Assembly: GCF_002234675.1 (NCBI RefSeq)
Contig: NC_019879.2
Location: 28,351,063 to 28,415,062 of the forward strand
DNA: 64,000 nucleotides
Origin: Oryzias latipes
Lineage: Eukaryota; Chordata; Actinopteri; Beloniformes; Adrianichthyidae
Direction of reading: 5' to 3'
A model generated the notes under the pieces. It had not been told where the DNA came from and ran no database searches. It saw nothing but the letters and a program-made list of their open reading frames with translations. Position numbers and translations under genes: made by a program. This document shows, piece by piece, positions 21,765-33,863 of the stretch (positions are counted from its first letter, which is position 1; each line of letters starts with the position of its first letter).

Positions 21765-22284
21765 AATATTCCCCGCAGTGGTGCGTCACGACCGGCTCAG
21801 GCTCCACTAGGCCCTGGCCGCCGTGTGCTTTACATAGAACACTGCCCGGACCTCGCTGCACTGGGACCGTGGACTGAAGTGCTCACTGCTTTCTCTTTCC
21901 CATCCGCTGGGCCCCTAGGACCGGTACGACTGTCGACCGGGTTGCACTGTTCCCAGTCTGCTCCGACCATGTCATGACGGCTCGGTCAGGGACCGGCCCA
22001 CGTCCAACGGCTGCAAGCCAACTGTGCCGATGTCGGTTGCCCATTTCTAAACACGGACCGAGGAGTCAAACAGTTTGTGCAAATCCTAGTCTGTGTGTGG
22101 ATTTGAATAAAATCACAACCATGCCTCAGGTATGCATTGTGTTTCCTATATGACATATTTATTTAAGGAAAGGTTGAAATGTCATTCATCTGTTGCATCT
22201 TGTACAACAACTTTAATACCACGGCCTGGGTCTTATTTGTCTGATGATCAGAACTTTTTCTGATCTTCATTAAACCAAAATGAA
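21765..22284. repeat. Dispersed repeat R1, copy A
   Basis: Shares long tracts with 36618-36939 (ggctcaggctccac, ccgccgtgtgctttacatag, gggcccctaggaccggtacg) and with 32114-32440 (ctaaacacggaccgaggag, accacggcctgggtcttat). It ends at a TTAA-derived site (tgaa, 22281-22284) where a MITE begins. The element class is unknown. Confidence 0.8.
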
Positions 22285-22438
22285 CCCTTGTGCTATCTTA
22301 GATGACCCCACCCTTACTTTGACGTGTTATTCCTACCATGACAAAGGTGGATAAAGGTGGAAAGATTTCATGTAATCCATGGACACCAGTGAAGATCACA
22401 AATCATTGAAGAAAAAAGGTTCAGAGCACTGTGTAGTG
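22285..22438 (-). mobile_element. Truncated TTAA MITE, same family as 1326-1519
   Basis: Begins cccttgtgctatct and continues as the inverse of 1326-1519 (gacaaaggtggataaagg, catggacaccagtgaagatc, caaatcattgaagaaaaa). The distal end is lost. R1 copy B shows the unoccupied target aaaattaagc. Confidence 0.75.
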
Positions 22439-22738
22439 CAGGAGTGGCGAACAAGTTTGACACCAAGAGCCGAACTTTTTCACTGTGAGAGTCAAAGAGC
22501 AACACCACGCACTGACCTGCCAAGATGTACACACACAAACACGCAATTAAAGCTGTATTATTTTTCATAACACAGTCTTCTCCCTACGACAGAACAGCAA
22601 GTATTGTTCTTGTTTTTATTTCAAGGAAAGTATCCACCCTCAATACACATCCAATGCAGCTTAGCCAGAGTTAACACAGCAACTACCCTGGAGGTCAGAT
22701 ACCCCCTCCACACACAAAGGCACCTCTCTCTCATCTCA
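22439..22738. other. Possible hAT-type terminus followed by unassigned sequence
   Basis: caggagtggcgaacaagtttg resembles a hAT end (CAGGGGTGGGCAA...). No matching opposite end was found. Confidence 0.3.
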
Positions 22739-22800
22739 TATACACACACAGACACACACTCTCTCTCTCTCTATCTCACTCTTTTCTCTGCCTCTCTCTG
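22739..22800. repeat. CA/CT microsatellite
   Basis: Runs of cacaca followed by ctctct. Confidence 0.8.
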
Positions 22801-23621
22801 ACACTCAACTACTCAGTGACGGGCGGTGAGGTTAATGCTGGTGAGGCACCGACTCCTCTGAAGTCAGATTTACGATGATAAAAACTGAATATTTCACCAT
22901 TCATCCAACGGTATTTAACTGGTATTTCTTTGTATCTCAACATTCCTCTTGCAATGACATTACACCAACAAATACACAAACATCTGGACAGAGCATCCTT
23001 CTGGTGTCTGAGTATTTCAAATTCACAATAAAACACATTAAATACATTACATTTCAGTTGTGTGCAACTTAAATTAATTTTTACCTTCATTAGAATATAT
23101 TGCTTTTATATTTCCTTTCATTTAAAATTGAATGACTGACTTTTTGCATCAAAAGCATATTTATTAAACGTTAATACATTGCAACGACTCAGTTCATCCT
23201 TCAACGTAGTAAGCACAAAGTACTAAGTTACACTGTCCATGTTAAGAGCCCATTAACATGAACACACACATAAAGCCAAATAGCATGAACATGACTTCTG
23301 CTAACAGCCCCCTGGCTCATGGTTTTACACTTAAGATTCCCCACTTCCCATGAATCCTAGGGGCTGAAGGCGGGGCTAACCCCCGGGCCAGTTGTAGCCT
23401 CTTTGATCGGTTCCTTTACGTGAGTGTCGGTCAGAAAGGACCGATGCTTTGATTTCACGTGTTTCAAGGTAATAAACAGGCACCGGAAGACATAATATAT
23501 TGAGAAGAACGTCAGATTGAGAGCAGCTCTTTTACACACGGGTATTTTTCCGTTCTCCAAAACGTAACAGGGCCTTCTTTCAAAGAGATTTCAGCTCAAT
23601 CATCTCCGGTTCTCTCGCTGC
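22801..23621. other. Unassigned sequence left of the retrovirus
   Basis: cagtgacgggcggtgaggtt at 22814 could be another hAT end by general appearance; no partner was found and no gene is supported. Confidence 0.35.
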
Positions 23622-23625
23622 CTTA

Positions 23626-24421
23626 TGTAGAAAATGTATTTTTTAATATCTTATTCTTTATTATGTTACAGCTTTATCTTTAGTGTGAAGTGAACTCATT
23701 TTGAACTCATCAGGACTTATTCTCCAGTGACCTTCACTTGTGCTTTGTAGTTGCAGCAGCAACTAGGACTTCTTTGTGCAAATCTAGGAGTTTCCAGAGA
23801 TGCAATAAATATGTCATGGACTACATTTCTACTCTCTGGGTTGAACACCTTATCCTTGGGAAAGTGCTCAGATTCGTGTTCTCATGTGGAGGTTGGAGCT
23901 GACCTTTGCTCTGGATACCGGTAAAAGGAACCTTGAGTTGTCCAGGAATGATTTACTCTGACCAGATGGGGACTCTCTTGATCATCGGACTGTGTGCGCT
24001 GGTGAAATGGCCCCCCGAGAGGCGGAGCGGATCCGAAGCTGGCAATCGTCAGCTATTGGCCAGAGGAAGCAGGCGGGCTATCAGCTGACGAATCAGAGCG
24101 ACCAGGGGCGGAGGACCAGCGACCATGATCTTTCCGGAAGGCGGAGATTCAAACACATCTTAAAAAGACTGTTTTCAAAGTTTTCCATTGTTCTTAGGAA
24201 AATCTACGAGTAATTCGCATGTAACTTGTGCGTCAGTAGATCTTTACTTGAGAATCCAGATATATCTGCATTAATGTTTTAATCTGTGCTTTAGAACTAT
24301 TGTCAGGGAAATAAACTCTGTGTATTTTTAAACCGGTTGAATCCTTGTTTGTTTTACCACTCTCGACTATCGAACACGCATGGATGGAAAGAACTGAAAA
24401 ACGGACGATTTCTTTCCTTCA
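23626..24421 (+). repeat. 5' LTR of the endogenous retrovirus
   Basis: 796 bp, poly(A) signal AATAAA at 24310-24315. Contains GC-rich tract with cgagaggcggagcggatcc. Confidence 0.93.
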
Positions 24422-24425
24422 ATTT

Positions 24426-24443
24426 TGGTGACCTCGAGACGTG
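24426..24443 (+). promoter_or_regulatory. Primer-binding site of the retrovirus
   Basis: tggtgacctcgagacgtg begins five bases after the LTR; the tRNA was not determined. Confidence 0.6.
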
Positions 24444-27200
24444 AAGTCGGGGGCGGAAGAAAGCGGACCAAACCGGTTGGACCACATCATAGTGGCTTAT
24501 TACGAGATTTCTGAGACTTTCGACGAAAAGTCTGGGGATGCTTCCTCTGCCATGCGGTCGACTTCTTCAGAGGCCTCATAATAGGATGGTGAGCAGAGCC
24601 TTTTGTAAAGTCTGCATATTGATGAACTCAAATTAAAGGAGAAGTCGATTGTATGGGTGGCGGAGTGTTCCCTATACGAATGGGCGAGCGCACCCCAGTA
24701 AATAAGTGTTGGGTTCACCCTCCCTAGAACAGCGGATTGAACGGTGGCAAAATATACACTTTGGGCGGCAGTAAAATTTTGAAAAATTGGACATTTATAA
24801 ATTATGCAGGTTTTTCGTCTGTTCGGCCTGTACACATTGAACGTTGGCAAATTGGGAGCTTGTGATATTTGGAAAGCAGCAAATTGACTAGGTTTGTGTC
24901 TGTTCAACCTGTTAAGAAATCCCTTACGAAAAACAGAGTTATTATAGGAACTAATTTTGCGCGTCTAGGATTTTCGGAAACACCAAGGAGGCTTCGGCCT
25001 CTACAAATTATTTTTTTATACGCGGAGAGAAACCAAAGAAGGATTCAAAATAAACATGAGCGCTGAATTTGACAGAAGATGAGGAAAATTGTGCATTTTG
25101 TCAGGACAAAAACGACAACATGACTTGACGACTGACTGATGACAATACAGACGTGATCGCTGATGAACGGACTGAATGTATGAGATTTTGGAGACGTGAC
25201 TGCTTCTGAATGAAATGTATGCATGAGATTTTGGAAAGTATGGGATGAAAAACTGTTTGAAAGTAGCGAATTTTGGCTTTATTTTCCATGTTTTTGTGTG
25301 AAATGTTTTCTCTATGGACGTGGCCATCTTGTTTCGAATTAGCCAATAACGGGACGTTTTAGTTTCTTTCGAATGCGTCGACAGCTCTGATTGGCTTTGT
25401 TTGTACCATGTGGTCGGCGTGACGGCGTCCATGGAGACCGAAATGTTCAACCTGCGCTAAACTTTCACGTAACAAGGCTTAAGAGTTTGCGAACTAATTT
25501 GTGGTAAAATAACAACTGACATTGTAGTTATTGAGCGTGGTCATGACCTCGGTTGTAAGACGTCGATAAAAACAAATTTCAGTGGTCTTAGTTCGACGAA
25601 AAAGATTTTTAAGTAGAAAGGAGTCTATGAGCAGCGCTTCCGACGGAAGTTTAAGCCACAACAGCAGCTTGACTGCAGCCTGCAGCAACGGTCTCTGTTC
25701 TGCCTCTGTCGAACGTAGCCTAACTTTCTCTGGAATTTGCCTAAAGTTGGGCAAATCTTTCTAAAACACAGTAAGATAATATCGGTCCAATATATTTTGT
25801 GTAAAATGATTTTGCAATTATTTCGGTTTTCTTATTTTGAATAAATGTCTCTACTTTATTTTGTAATTCCTAATTACCATGATTTAGTTAAGTTTTGCTA
25901 AAAAGTAATGTTATTGACACTAATTGTAAGTATTTGTTGGTTTAGATCCGGACTCCCTTTAAAAGAATGTTTGCAATGTTTAATTTATTTTATATGTTTA
26001 TATGTTTTGATATTTCTCAGATTACTTAGTGTTGGTGTTAAAGGATTTATTGGTGTTTAAAGATAGTTTGCAGCAGATCCCATGTTTTGATGTAATTATA
26101 GTTTGAAGACAGTGTAAGTGGATGTTGTACAGAATGGGGAAAGGACAAAGCAGTGAATTAAAGTAGAAATGAACGGCATTGGAAGTGATAGAGGGTCTGT
26201 GGACACAGAAAGGTATGGTAAGGAAAGGTGCTGGTTCTAGTAGAACAGAAGAAGGGAGAACATGAATGTTAATGCTAGTGATAAACGATTCATTTCAGTG
26301 AAATGGTTTATCTTGTTTATCTGTAAGGTGCCTAATTTGTTGTGTTATGTCTTTTGGTGTGGTTTTGAGAAAACGGTTAAAAGTTATTGTCTGCGTATTG
26401 ATTGTCTGTGTTTTAACGAACCTGTTGTGGTTTAGAGTGTGAATTGTGTTTTTAGTTAAATAAGGAAAAGCTTAAATTGTGGAATTTTGTTGCTTTTAGC
26501 ACTTCTCAGAATTCTTTTTGTAGGACAGCAAGTCCTTAATGGTAAGTCAAAACAAATTGTCTTTGTTTCTGGATTAAAAGTGAATGATTAGCTGCCAGTA
26601 TGCATCTAAAACAATGTATTTTTCAAAGATTTTGCTCCACATCCGTCATATAGTTCAGAGAAAAGTTTAAGGTTTTTTTCCTTTGCTGATTTTCATCATT
26701 GATTAACCAACTTTAGCATCCATAGAGTTGGTGATGGTGAAAAGAAAGCATGACAGTAACAAATCTGCTTTAACAACATCTGCAGTAACAACATGTTTTT
26801 TCCAAGCAGCACATAGCTTTAATGTTGCAGGAAAGGCGCAGAGCCGTCCTGAGACCTCATAAATCTTTACACAGAAAACCCCCTCTGCTTCATTGGGTGA
26901 GTGACAAAAAGAGCATTTCTCAGTTCTTTGGCTTCACAGGAAGGAGCTGTGTTAGGAGTGTCTGACCCTCAGGTCAGCTCCGCTAATCAAATGAAGCCAT
27001 GACTGCATGCATGGAGAATGCATCGGAGCGTCTGCGAGGTGATAAGAGTCGATTTAAAATACATCTGATTCATCACTGCAGAGCACATTTGAAGAAAAAG
27101 GACAAAGGGAGGAGTTGAACAACTGAAAAACAGTCATTTACACTGCAGGAACAATCCACTCTGGATAATGAAGGTGTTTAAAAAAAAAAGTACATAACAT
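24444..27200 (+). other. Retroviral leader and gag position without readable gag
   Basis: About 2.7 kb with no open frame longer than about 65 codons on the plus strand and no zinc knuckle. It becomes AT-rich after 25770 and looks like noncoding DNA. It may be decayed gag, a replaced segment or captured host sequence. Confidence 0.5.
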
Positions 27201-27229
27201 GATGAGTTTAAATACCCTCAGGACCTGTA

Positions 27230-28060
27230 GCAATGTTCAGGTATCGGAGGCCGGGACGGGAGGACGGGTATCCCCTCCTGGAAGGCGTGGGCCACCCAGG
27301 GACCCCCCAGCAGCAGCTGGAAATGGCATCTGTGGCGCTCAGGACATATGGCAACGACTGCCCACAACAAGGTACCCAACAGCAGAATGCACAGACCAGG
27401 AGCAGAGGACACGAACAGCACCCACGACCGCTCCAAGCTCCTCCACTGTGGCGAAGACCACAGGTGACAAGTCGGACAATACCACTTGGTGATGTAGGAG
27501 CCATGGTCCCTTTCAAGCTCAGAGGTAACTCCATGAATGGACACTGGTGCAATGTGTTCCTCTATAAACTGCCGGTTGCCTCCATCTGCTCTGACAAATG
27601 AACATATGACTCCTCAAACCCGGCAAAAGACCATCCAACTGACTTTTGACCAGATGGTGGAACATTCATTTGTGCATTCACCACACACGCCTGTGAATCT
27701 GTTGGGACGGAACGTTTTTGTCAAAACAGGAGCCAGCATTCTTTCAGACTGGATGCCATGCCACACCCCACAGCCAACCCCTACTGCTGACACCTGCTGG
27801 ATCCAGAGGGCCCCTGAAACGCCAGGTGTGTCCATGTATTTCGGGTTTGGATGCCATGAGTCCTGTCCTAGAAGCAATATTTTTCCGCCTCCGATGACCT
27901 GAACTGCACATTCTATTATGACAGAGAGGATGATCAACTGTACCGGGAAGCATTTCATCAGGTAGATGGCCATACGTGGTATTTAAACTACACTGACATA
28001 TAAATTGGTCAAGAGGGTGTACAGTTTATTTTGCATTCACACACTCACATTTGCCATGAT
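27230..28060 (+). pseudogene. Retroviral protease-region remnant
   Basis: Frames at 27233-27601 and 27537-27902 contain IPLGDVGAMVPFKL and then TPVNLLGRNVFVKTGA, the latter recalling the C-terminal LLGRD block of retroviral proteases. The usual DTGA active-site block is not visible in frame; stop codons and frame changes cut the region into pieces. Enzyme activity is not expected. Identification rests on one short motif and on its position ahead of the RT remnant. Confidence 0.5.
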
Positions 28061-28135
28061 ACCGGAAGTTAGTCACACCTGTATCGCACATAGAATTAGC
28101 ACTCCCCTGGTCATGAAGTTCGGCAACTCAGACCC

Positions 28136-29115
28136 ATGACTGAGAGGGATGTAAACAAACAACTGTCTAAACTGGGATTTTCAGGTGTTCACTTCTCTCC
28201 CTCAATAAAAATGTACAGGATAACTTGGCATTCAAGAGCTAACTCCGCAGCTCTGGAGCATTTCTGCATTGTCAGTCATCGCAGCAGAGAGAAGACGGAT
28301 CATGAAGATGTAGAGGTGATGTTAAAAACACTCTCTGATGCTTCATGGTCAACAGGTTCATTTGATGTTTGTTCATGCTTCACCGCTTCCCCGGTGGAGA
28401 TTCAGGTAACTGCAGGAGCAAATGTTTTTAGATCTCAGTGCAGCTGAGTGAAGGATGCAGATGAAGGAAATTCTGATTGGTTTGTGGAACTCTGGTGTAA
28501 TTGAGCATTCATATTTTTCACGGTTTACTCCTTTGAGACCGGTTTTACAAGCAGATAATAAAACTTATCGCATGGCACATGATTTAAGGGCTGTTAGTGA
28601 AGTCACCATTACTCCAGTCCTCCCTGTGCCTGATCCACATAGCATGCTGTCAACTTTAACCCCACAATGTGTGTGGTTTGTGTGTGGTTCACTGCTATTG
28701 CTTTAGCAAGTGCCTTCTTTTGCATTCCATTCCATGAGAACAGCAGACACCTCTTCGCATTACAGTATAAATGTGTCCGCTTGCAGTACACACGCTTGCC
28801 ACAAGGATTTAAAAATTCTCCTGGCATTTTCAATCACTTTTTGAAGTGTCTAACAGGAATTTGCAACGTTGCAGAAGGGAAGTCACATTTTTAGGTACAA
28901 CTGTTTCCAGCGCAGGATCTTCGATGTCTATGGAGCATAGAAAGTCTGTTATGCAGCATAAATGTCCAGAGACAGTAAGAGAAATTATGGTTTTCTTGAG
29001 TCTTTGTGGTTATGGAAGACATTTTCTTCTTTGTTTTGTGGAACCTACTGCTCCTTGAGGTCAATGCTAAACGACAAGGGTGACAGACCTCACGGCTGCA
29101 AGGCAACGACAATAA
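28136..29115 (+). pseudogene. Retroviral reverse transcriptase remnant, active-site box missing
   Basis: Pieces in several frames read KTYRMAHDLRAV (fingers), PVLPVPDPHSMLSTLTP, HENSRHLFALQYK and then LPQGFKNSPGIFNHFLK, which normally stands shortly before the metal-binding YxDD box. At about 28850-28870 the text jumps to TFLGTTVSSAGSS, which normally lies after that box, so the YxDD region is deleted. A further frame carries the RT connection region (SLCGYGRHF). RNase H and integrase are not seen. At least three frame changes and a stop near 28705 are present, so the gene cannot function. Confidence 0.75.
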
Positions 29116-30654
29116 GTGGTTTCATTTCTTCACCTTGTGATCTTGCTTTTCACAGGACCGTGGACAAGGATGCCTGTTAATCTGAACTGTGCACTGATCT
29201 GTCTGTTGTTCCTCCTATTTTATGTTCAATTTCTATTTTTAATCAATTTATATTTTTCCTTTCAATTAATCTGGTTTTGTGTTTGTGCCTTATCTCTGTT
29301 TGACTCTGCAATGTTTCCACTCCAAGAGAGGGAGATGGACATTAGGGAGTCTTAAGGAAATTGTTTTATTATCATCGTCAAATTGTTTTATTATTATCAT
29401 TTAAATGTATTTGTTTAGAAGGGATGTTTAAATGGTAACTCAGATTGACCTTTTTCACTTTTTCTACAGCTTTGTGTGTGTGTTCCTCTCGTTCACTCAT
29501 CCTGGGCACGGATGAGGAAGTTTTACGACACTGTCCTGGGTTGATAAGGCAGTTATACGACTGTCTCTAATGAACTTTTCTTTTTGTCTTGAATTTTTTT
29601 CTTCCCCACTTGTGTTCTTAATGACAGCATGAGGAGAAGCAGACCTTTGAGAAGAGAAACACTGATGGACTTTTTCCCATCACATTTGCTGCTCTCCCCT
29701 CCGCAGGCGTAACATGATTCTTGTGTCTTGTGTTTTGTTTTTCTGATATGGTTTTTGGTTATTGCTTTTTATTTTAGAGTTCCTGACCCTAACGCTAATC
29801 AATATTTAGATCCACAGCAGACTCATCTTGGGGAGAAGGTACGTATGTGTGGACACTCCAAGCTCTTTCACGCTGTTCTGTTGTATCTTCTGTATCAGAT
29901 CTCTAATTACCAGGTTTATTGAGAAGTTCATAGGAGGCCTGGTCCAAGCTGGTCAGCGCTTGTGGGACATACAGAAGGACGCGAGTGTTCGAGGCCCTGA
30001 AGGACCTTTTGGATTTTGTTGCATTTTACGTATTGCTATTCTTATTTAGGTAGAACAATGTATCACAGCCCCTCCAATGGGACCCCATGGAGGAGATGGA
30101 AGTAATTTCCTGAATTACGCTTGCTGTTATGTTTAACAATTCTGTTTTTCTTTTAGTCATCTGTGTGATTTTGTTCTGCCTTAACATGTCTCGCTTTCCT
30201 CCCCCTTAATTCCAGGTGTTCTTTTGCTTTACAGGAACTGTTATCTTTTTTACGGTTATGCTTTTTTTTTTACTATTTGACTTTGACTTACACTGAATTA
30301 GACTTTGAATTTGTTTTATTTACCTTGTTTACCACTTTAGTTTTTGTACTATGTAACTTTACTTAATGACATTGTGCCAAGGGGTTAGGTCGATCTTGTA
30401 AGCATGGGCATCCTTCGGGGTGGTTGTCGCAGGAGCACGGAACCGTCGCGAGACTTTTCCTGTCAGACTACACACTGAATGTTTAACTGATGCTCCAGAC
30501 AGGTTTCGCTCGCACGTTCATGCATGGACGCCTAACTCCTTTGAAATATTTTGTGTTCCAGATTGTGCGGGCTTTAGACCACAGCTGTCAGGTCAAATGG
30601 ACCTGTTTGTGATGTTTTGTTGTTTTTGAGTGTAGTAGTGTTAAATATTTTTGG
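29116..30654 (+). other. Retroviral 3' interior, not assignable
   Basis: Short open frames with hydrophobic stretches (29728-30049) lie where env would be, but no surface or transmembrane subunit features can be named. Much of the 3' pol is absent. Confidence 0.4.
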
Positions 30655-30675
30655 TGATCACACTTTGTGTGATCA
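30655..30675 (+). other. Perfect hairpin just upstream of the polypurine tract
   Basis: tgatcacac, loop ttt, gtgtgatca; followed at once by the purine tract. Confidence 0.7.
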
Positions 30676-30686
30676 AGAGAGGGAAA
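30676..30686 (+). promoter_or_regulatory. Polypurine tract of the retrovirus
   Basis: agagagggaaa abuts the 3' LTR. Confidence 0.7.
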
Positions 30687-31482
30687 TGTAGAAAATGTAT
30701 TTTTTAATATCTTATTCTTTATTATGTTACAGCTTTATCTTTAGTGTGAAGTGAACTCATTTTGAACTCATCAGGACTTATTCTCCAGTGACCTTCACTT
30801 GTGCTTTGTAGTTGCAGCAGCAACTAGGACTTCTTTGTGCAAATCTAGGAGTTTCCAGAGATGCAATAAATATGTCATGGACTACATTTCTACTCTCTGG
30901 GTTGAACACCTTATCCTTGGGAAAGTGTTCAGATTCGTGTTCTCATGTGGAGGTTGGAGCTGACCTTTGCTCTGGATACCGGTAAAAGGAACCTTGAGTT
31001 GTCCAGGAATGATTTACTCTGACCAGATGGGGACTCTCTTGATCATCGGACTGTGTGCGCTGGTGAAATGGCCCCCCGAGAGGCGGAGCGGATCCGAAGC
31101 TGGCAATCGTCAGCTATTGGCCAGAGGAAGCAGGCGGGCTATCAGCTGACGAATCAGAGCGACCAGGGGCGGAGGACCAGCGACCATGATCTTTCCGGAA
31201 GGCGGAGATTCAAACACATCTTAAAGAGACTGTTTTCAAAGTTTTCCATTGTTCTTAGGAAAATCTACGAGTAATTCGCATGTAACTTGTGCGTCAGTAG
31301 ATCTTTACTTGAGAATCCAGATATATCTGCATTAATGTTTTAATCTGTGCTTTAGAACTATTGTCAGGGAAATAAACTCCGTGTATTTTTAAACCGGTTG
31401 AATCCTTGTTTGTTTTACCACTCTCGACTATCGAACACGCATGGATGGAAAGAACTGAAAAACGGACGATTTCTTTCCTTCA
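30687..31482 (+). repeat. 3' LTR of the endogenous retrovirus
   Basis: 796 bp, AATAAA at 31371-31376. Differs from the 5' LTR at 30928 (t for c) and at two other sites. Confidence 0.93.
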
Positions 31483-31486
31483 CTTA

Positions 31487-32113
31487 TCAGTGACAAGCAG
31501 GGATCTCAGGCAGTCAGTCTCTGCATTAAAGGATCCATGAGAAAAGTGATCTGCGGTCGTTTCCGTCCAGTTGCGCAAGCAGCGTCACGTTCTGCGCTTT
31601 ATTCATTTGGATTGCAGCTTTCTGCTGTGAGCTCAACAAAGAAGGAAAGTGGGGTGATGACCGTTTTGAATGTGCACTTTGAAAAGCTTCAACTTGTTAA
31701 TAAAGGAGACAATCTGTGTCAGATCAGGAAGTTTTTAATTTTAACCGGGATACGTTTTGTTCTTTTCTGCCATGAACAATGTTACTGCTTCCAAAAGCTC
31801 ATAATGATAAACATCGTGACTTGCCATTCTGTTCAGTAAAAAGTAAGAATCTTCCCGTTCTTCCAAAAATGTCCTGTTTTATCTTTATACTCTGAAATTC
31901 ACCATTTTGACCATGAGGGTAACAGTCTGCACGCATATCAAATCTTTATCTATGTGTTCCGGCATTGTGCTTAACCCGTGCAAATGATCGACAGTCACGT
32001 ATGTGTCGGGAGCAGCATCAAACACACACTTCCAAATTACTTTTATTATTATTTATTATTTATTTTTAATACCGTCTGATGGTTTGAGTGTGGTTTAAGA
32101 GGGAAAACCATGT
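31487..32113. other. Unassigned sequence right of the retrovirus
   Basis: No supported gene; a TTTATTATT-rich tract lies at 32040-32070. Confidence 0.45.
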
Positions 32114-32815
32114 CCATGTCATGACGCCCCGGTCAGAGACCAGCCCACGTACAACGGGTGCAAGCCAACTGTGCCGATGTCGGCTGCCCATTTCTAAACA
32201 CGGACCGAGGAGTCAAACAGTTTGTGCAAATCCTAGTCTGTGTTTGGATTTGAATAAAATTACAACCATGCCACAGGTATGCATTGTGTTTCTTATTTGA
32301 CATATTTATTTAAGGAAAAGTTGAAATGTCATTCATCTGTTGCATCTTGTACAACACCTTTAATACCACGGCCTGGGTCTTATTTGTCCAATGATCAGAA
32401 CTTTTTCTGATCTTCATCAAACCAAAATTAAGCATTTATGGTCATTTTACTGTATCTGCTCTGCCATGTCTTATTGTTTACTGTCATGTCCATCATGGCG
32501 TCACTCTATATGTATCTTGGGGAATAGTAACAGGCCAACGTAGCATCTCAAGCAAGCAAGCTTATTACTCATGGAGTGAACCAGCCTCTGGTGGTCTTTT
32601 GAGGGACTGCAACATGTGGTACTTCCCGTTTTAAGTTAAACATGGCACTGGAAGAATTCTTCGGACAGGAACATTGTTGAACAGACTCAAAGCTATTACC
32701 AGTGGGATCAGTCTGTCTGATTTCAACAAATTCCATTTGGAGTGACATTATTTGAAAGACGCTTCGCTGATCTTCCTCCGTACTTCAGCTCTCAAGGAGA
32801 TCTGGAGAGTTTCTA
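32114..32815. repeat. Dispersed repeat R1, copy B
   Basis: The left part matches copies A and C (gccgatgtcggctgcc, gtttgtgcaaatcctagtct), and the right part matches copy D from 63646 to the window end (tggtggtcttttgagggac, caaagctattaccagtggg). Copy B alone joins both parts, so it defines the order of the repeat. The right limit may lie beyond 32815. Confidence 0.85.
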
Positions 32816-32819
32816 TTGA

Positions 32820-33863
32820 GACTTTGTATTTACCCCCCTAACTTATTCAGTCATTGAGGTTTCTGAGATGGAATCCTTTCAAACCCGGATATCAAGCAAA
32901 TATAGATCATTTCCTCACATCAGCATCAAGTCAGGTTTCCACTTCCATTTTAGTTTCTATTTAAATTTTGAGTTTTATGTTTCATTCTGTTGGGTGCAGG
33001 CATCAGGAGGGTTGAGGGCGTTTTGTGTGTTTTATTATCACATTTGAATCGTTTTAGGTCTTCAAAGCACGAGTTCCAGCCTGGATGTCTGAACTTGACT
33101 CCTTTTCTCTGATAGACACTCAGGAGAAGTTCATTTCTGTCAGTTTCAGTTTCAGCTCTATGTCACGGGTGAGGACAATATTATAGTTGTTGTATTATGT
33201 GTTGTTATATACCATAAGGAATTATGGGATGCAGAGTAAAAAAGTTCAGGTTATAGAAATAAACTCATAGTTTTCTCAGATTTAGCTATCTTTTCTAGTT
33301 GCTGCATTTTATTACATGTCAGAATTTAAAACAAACTAATGTGTAATTTAAAACAATGTTATTTTATTGTAAAAATAAAAATAAAGGTTTAATCTAAATG
33401 TTAAATAAACATGTAAATGTTTCATGTAGATTTAAATGTTTATTCTAACAGGTGAATGTAAATGTTAAAAAATAATTTTGATATGAATGTTTTACTTGAA
33501 TATCGTTGTTAAATCTAAATGTTAAACCTAAATCTGCACATTTCCACACATTATATTCAAATAAACGGTTTATTTTATTTTAGGATTTATTATTGTATCC
33601 TGAAACATTCCCCTTATCCAGCAGTAATCAGGATAGGCCCCAGCATCCCCGTCACCCTGAAAGGGATTCAGCGGATTTAGAGGATTTAGTATAAACATTT
33701 AGATTTAACTTTTACGTTTGAATCTGACATTAAAGTTATGAAAATTATCAGCAAACATTACAAATATTACATTGAACAAAACGGTTGGCTAATTTTATGT
33801 GTTGACCGTTTCCAACGTCCCTCAGGACACTTCCCTTGCTGAATGTTGTGAGGCTCATTGGAG
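32820..33863. other. AT-rich sequence with imperfect short repeats
   Basis: 33340-33540 is built of variants of aaatgttaaat/taaatgttt. ggataggccccagcatcccc at about 33633 resembles a scrap of the SINE-like repeat. No gene. Confidence 0.5.

Larger units (their letters stand above)
23626..31482 (+). mobile_element. Endogenous retrovirus, defective
   Basis: Two 796-bp LTRs (23626-24421 and 30687-31482) start tgtagaaaatg, end ttccttca and flank a 6.3-kb interior. The target duplicate ctta lies at 23622-23625 and 31483-31486. A primer-binding site and polypurine tract are in place. The interior shows only scraps of protease and RT, broken by frameshifts and deletions; no gag or env gene can be read. 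The LTRs differ at only three sites that I can find. RT scraps contain LPQGFKNSPGIF, typical of retroviral RT; class I/epsilon-like is a guess. Confidence 0.9.

Noticed and set aside
22439..23621. Complete hAT element
   Set aside because: Possible ends at 22439 and 22814 were seen, but no matching inverse end or 8-bp duplication could be found.
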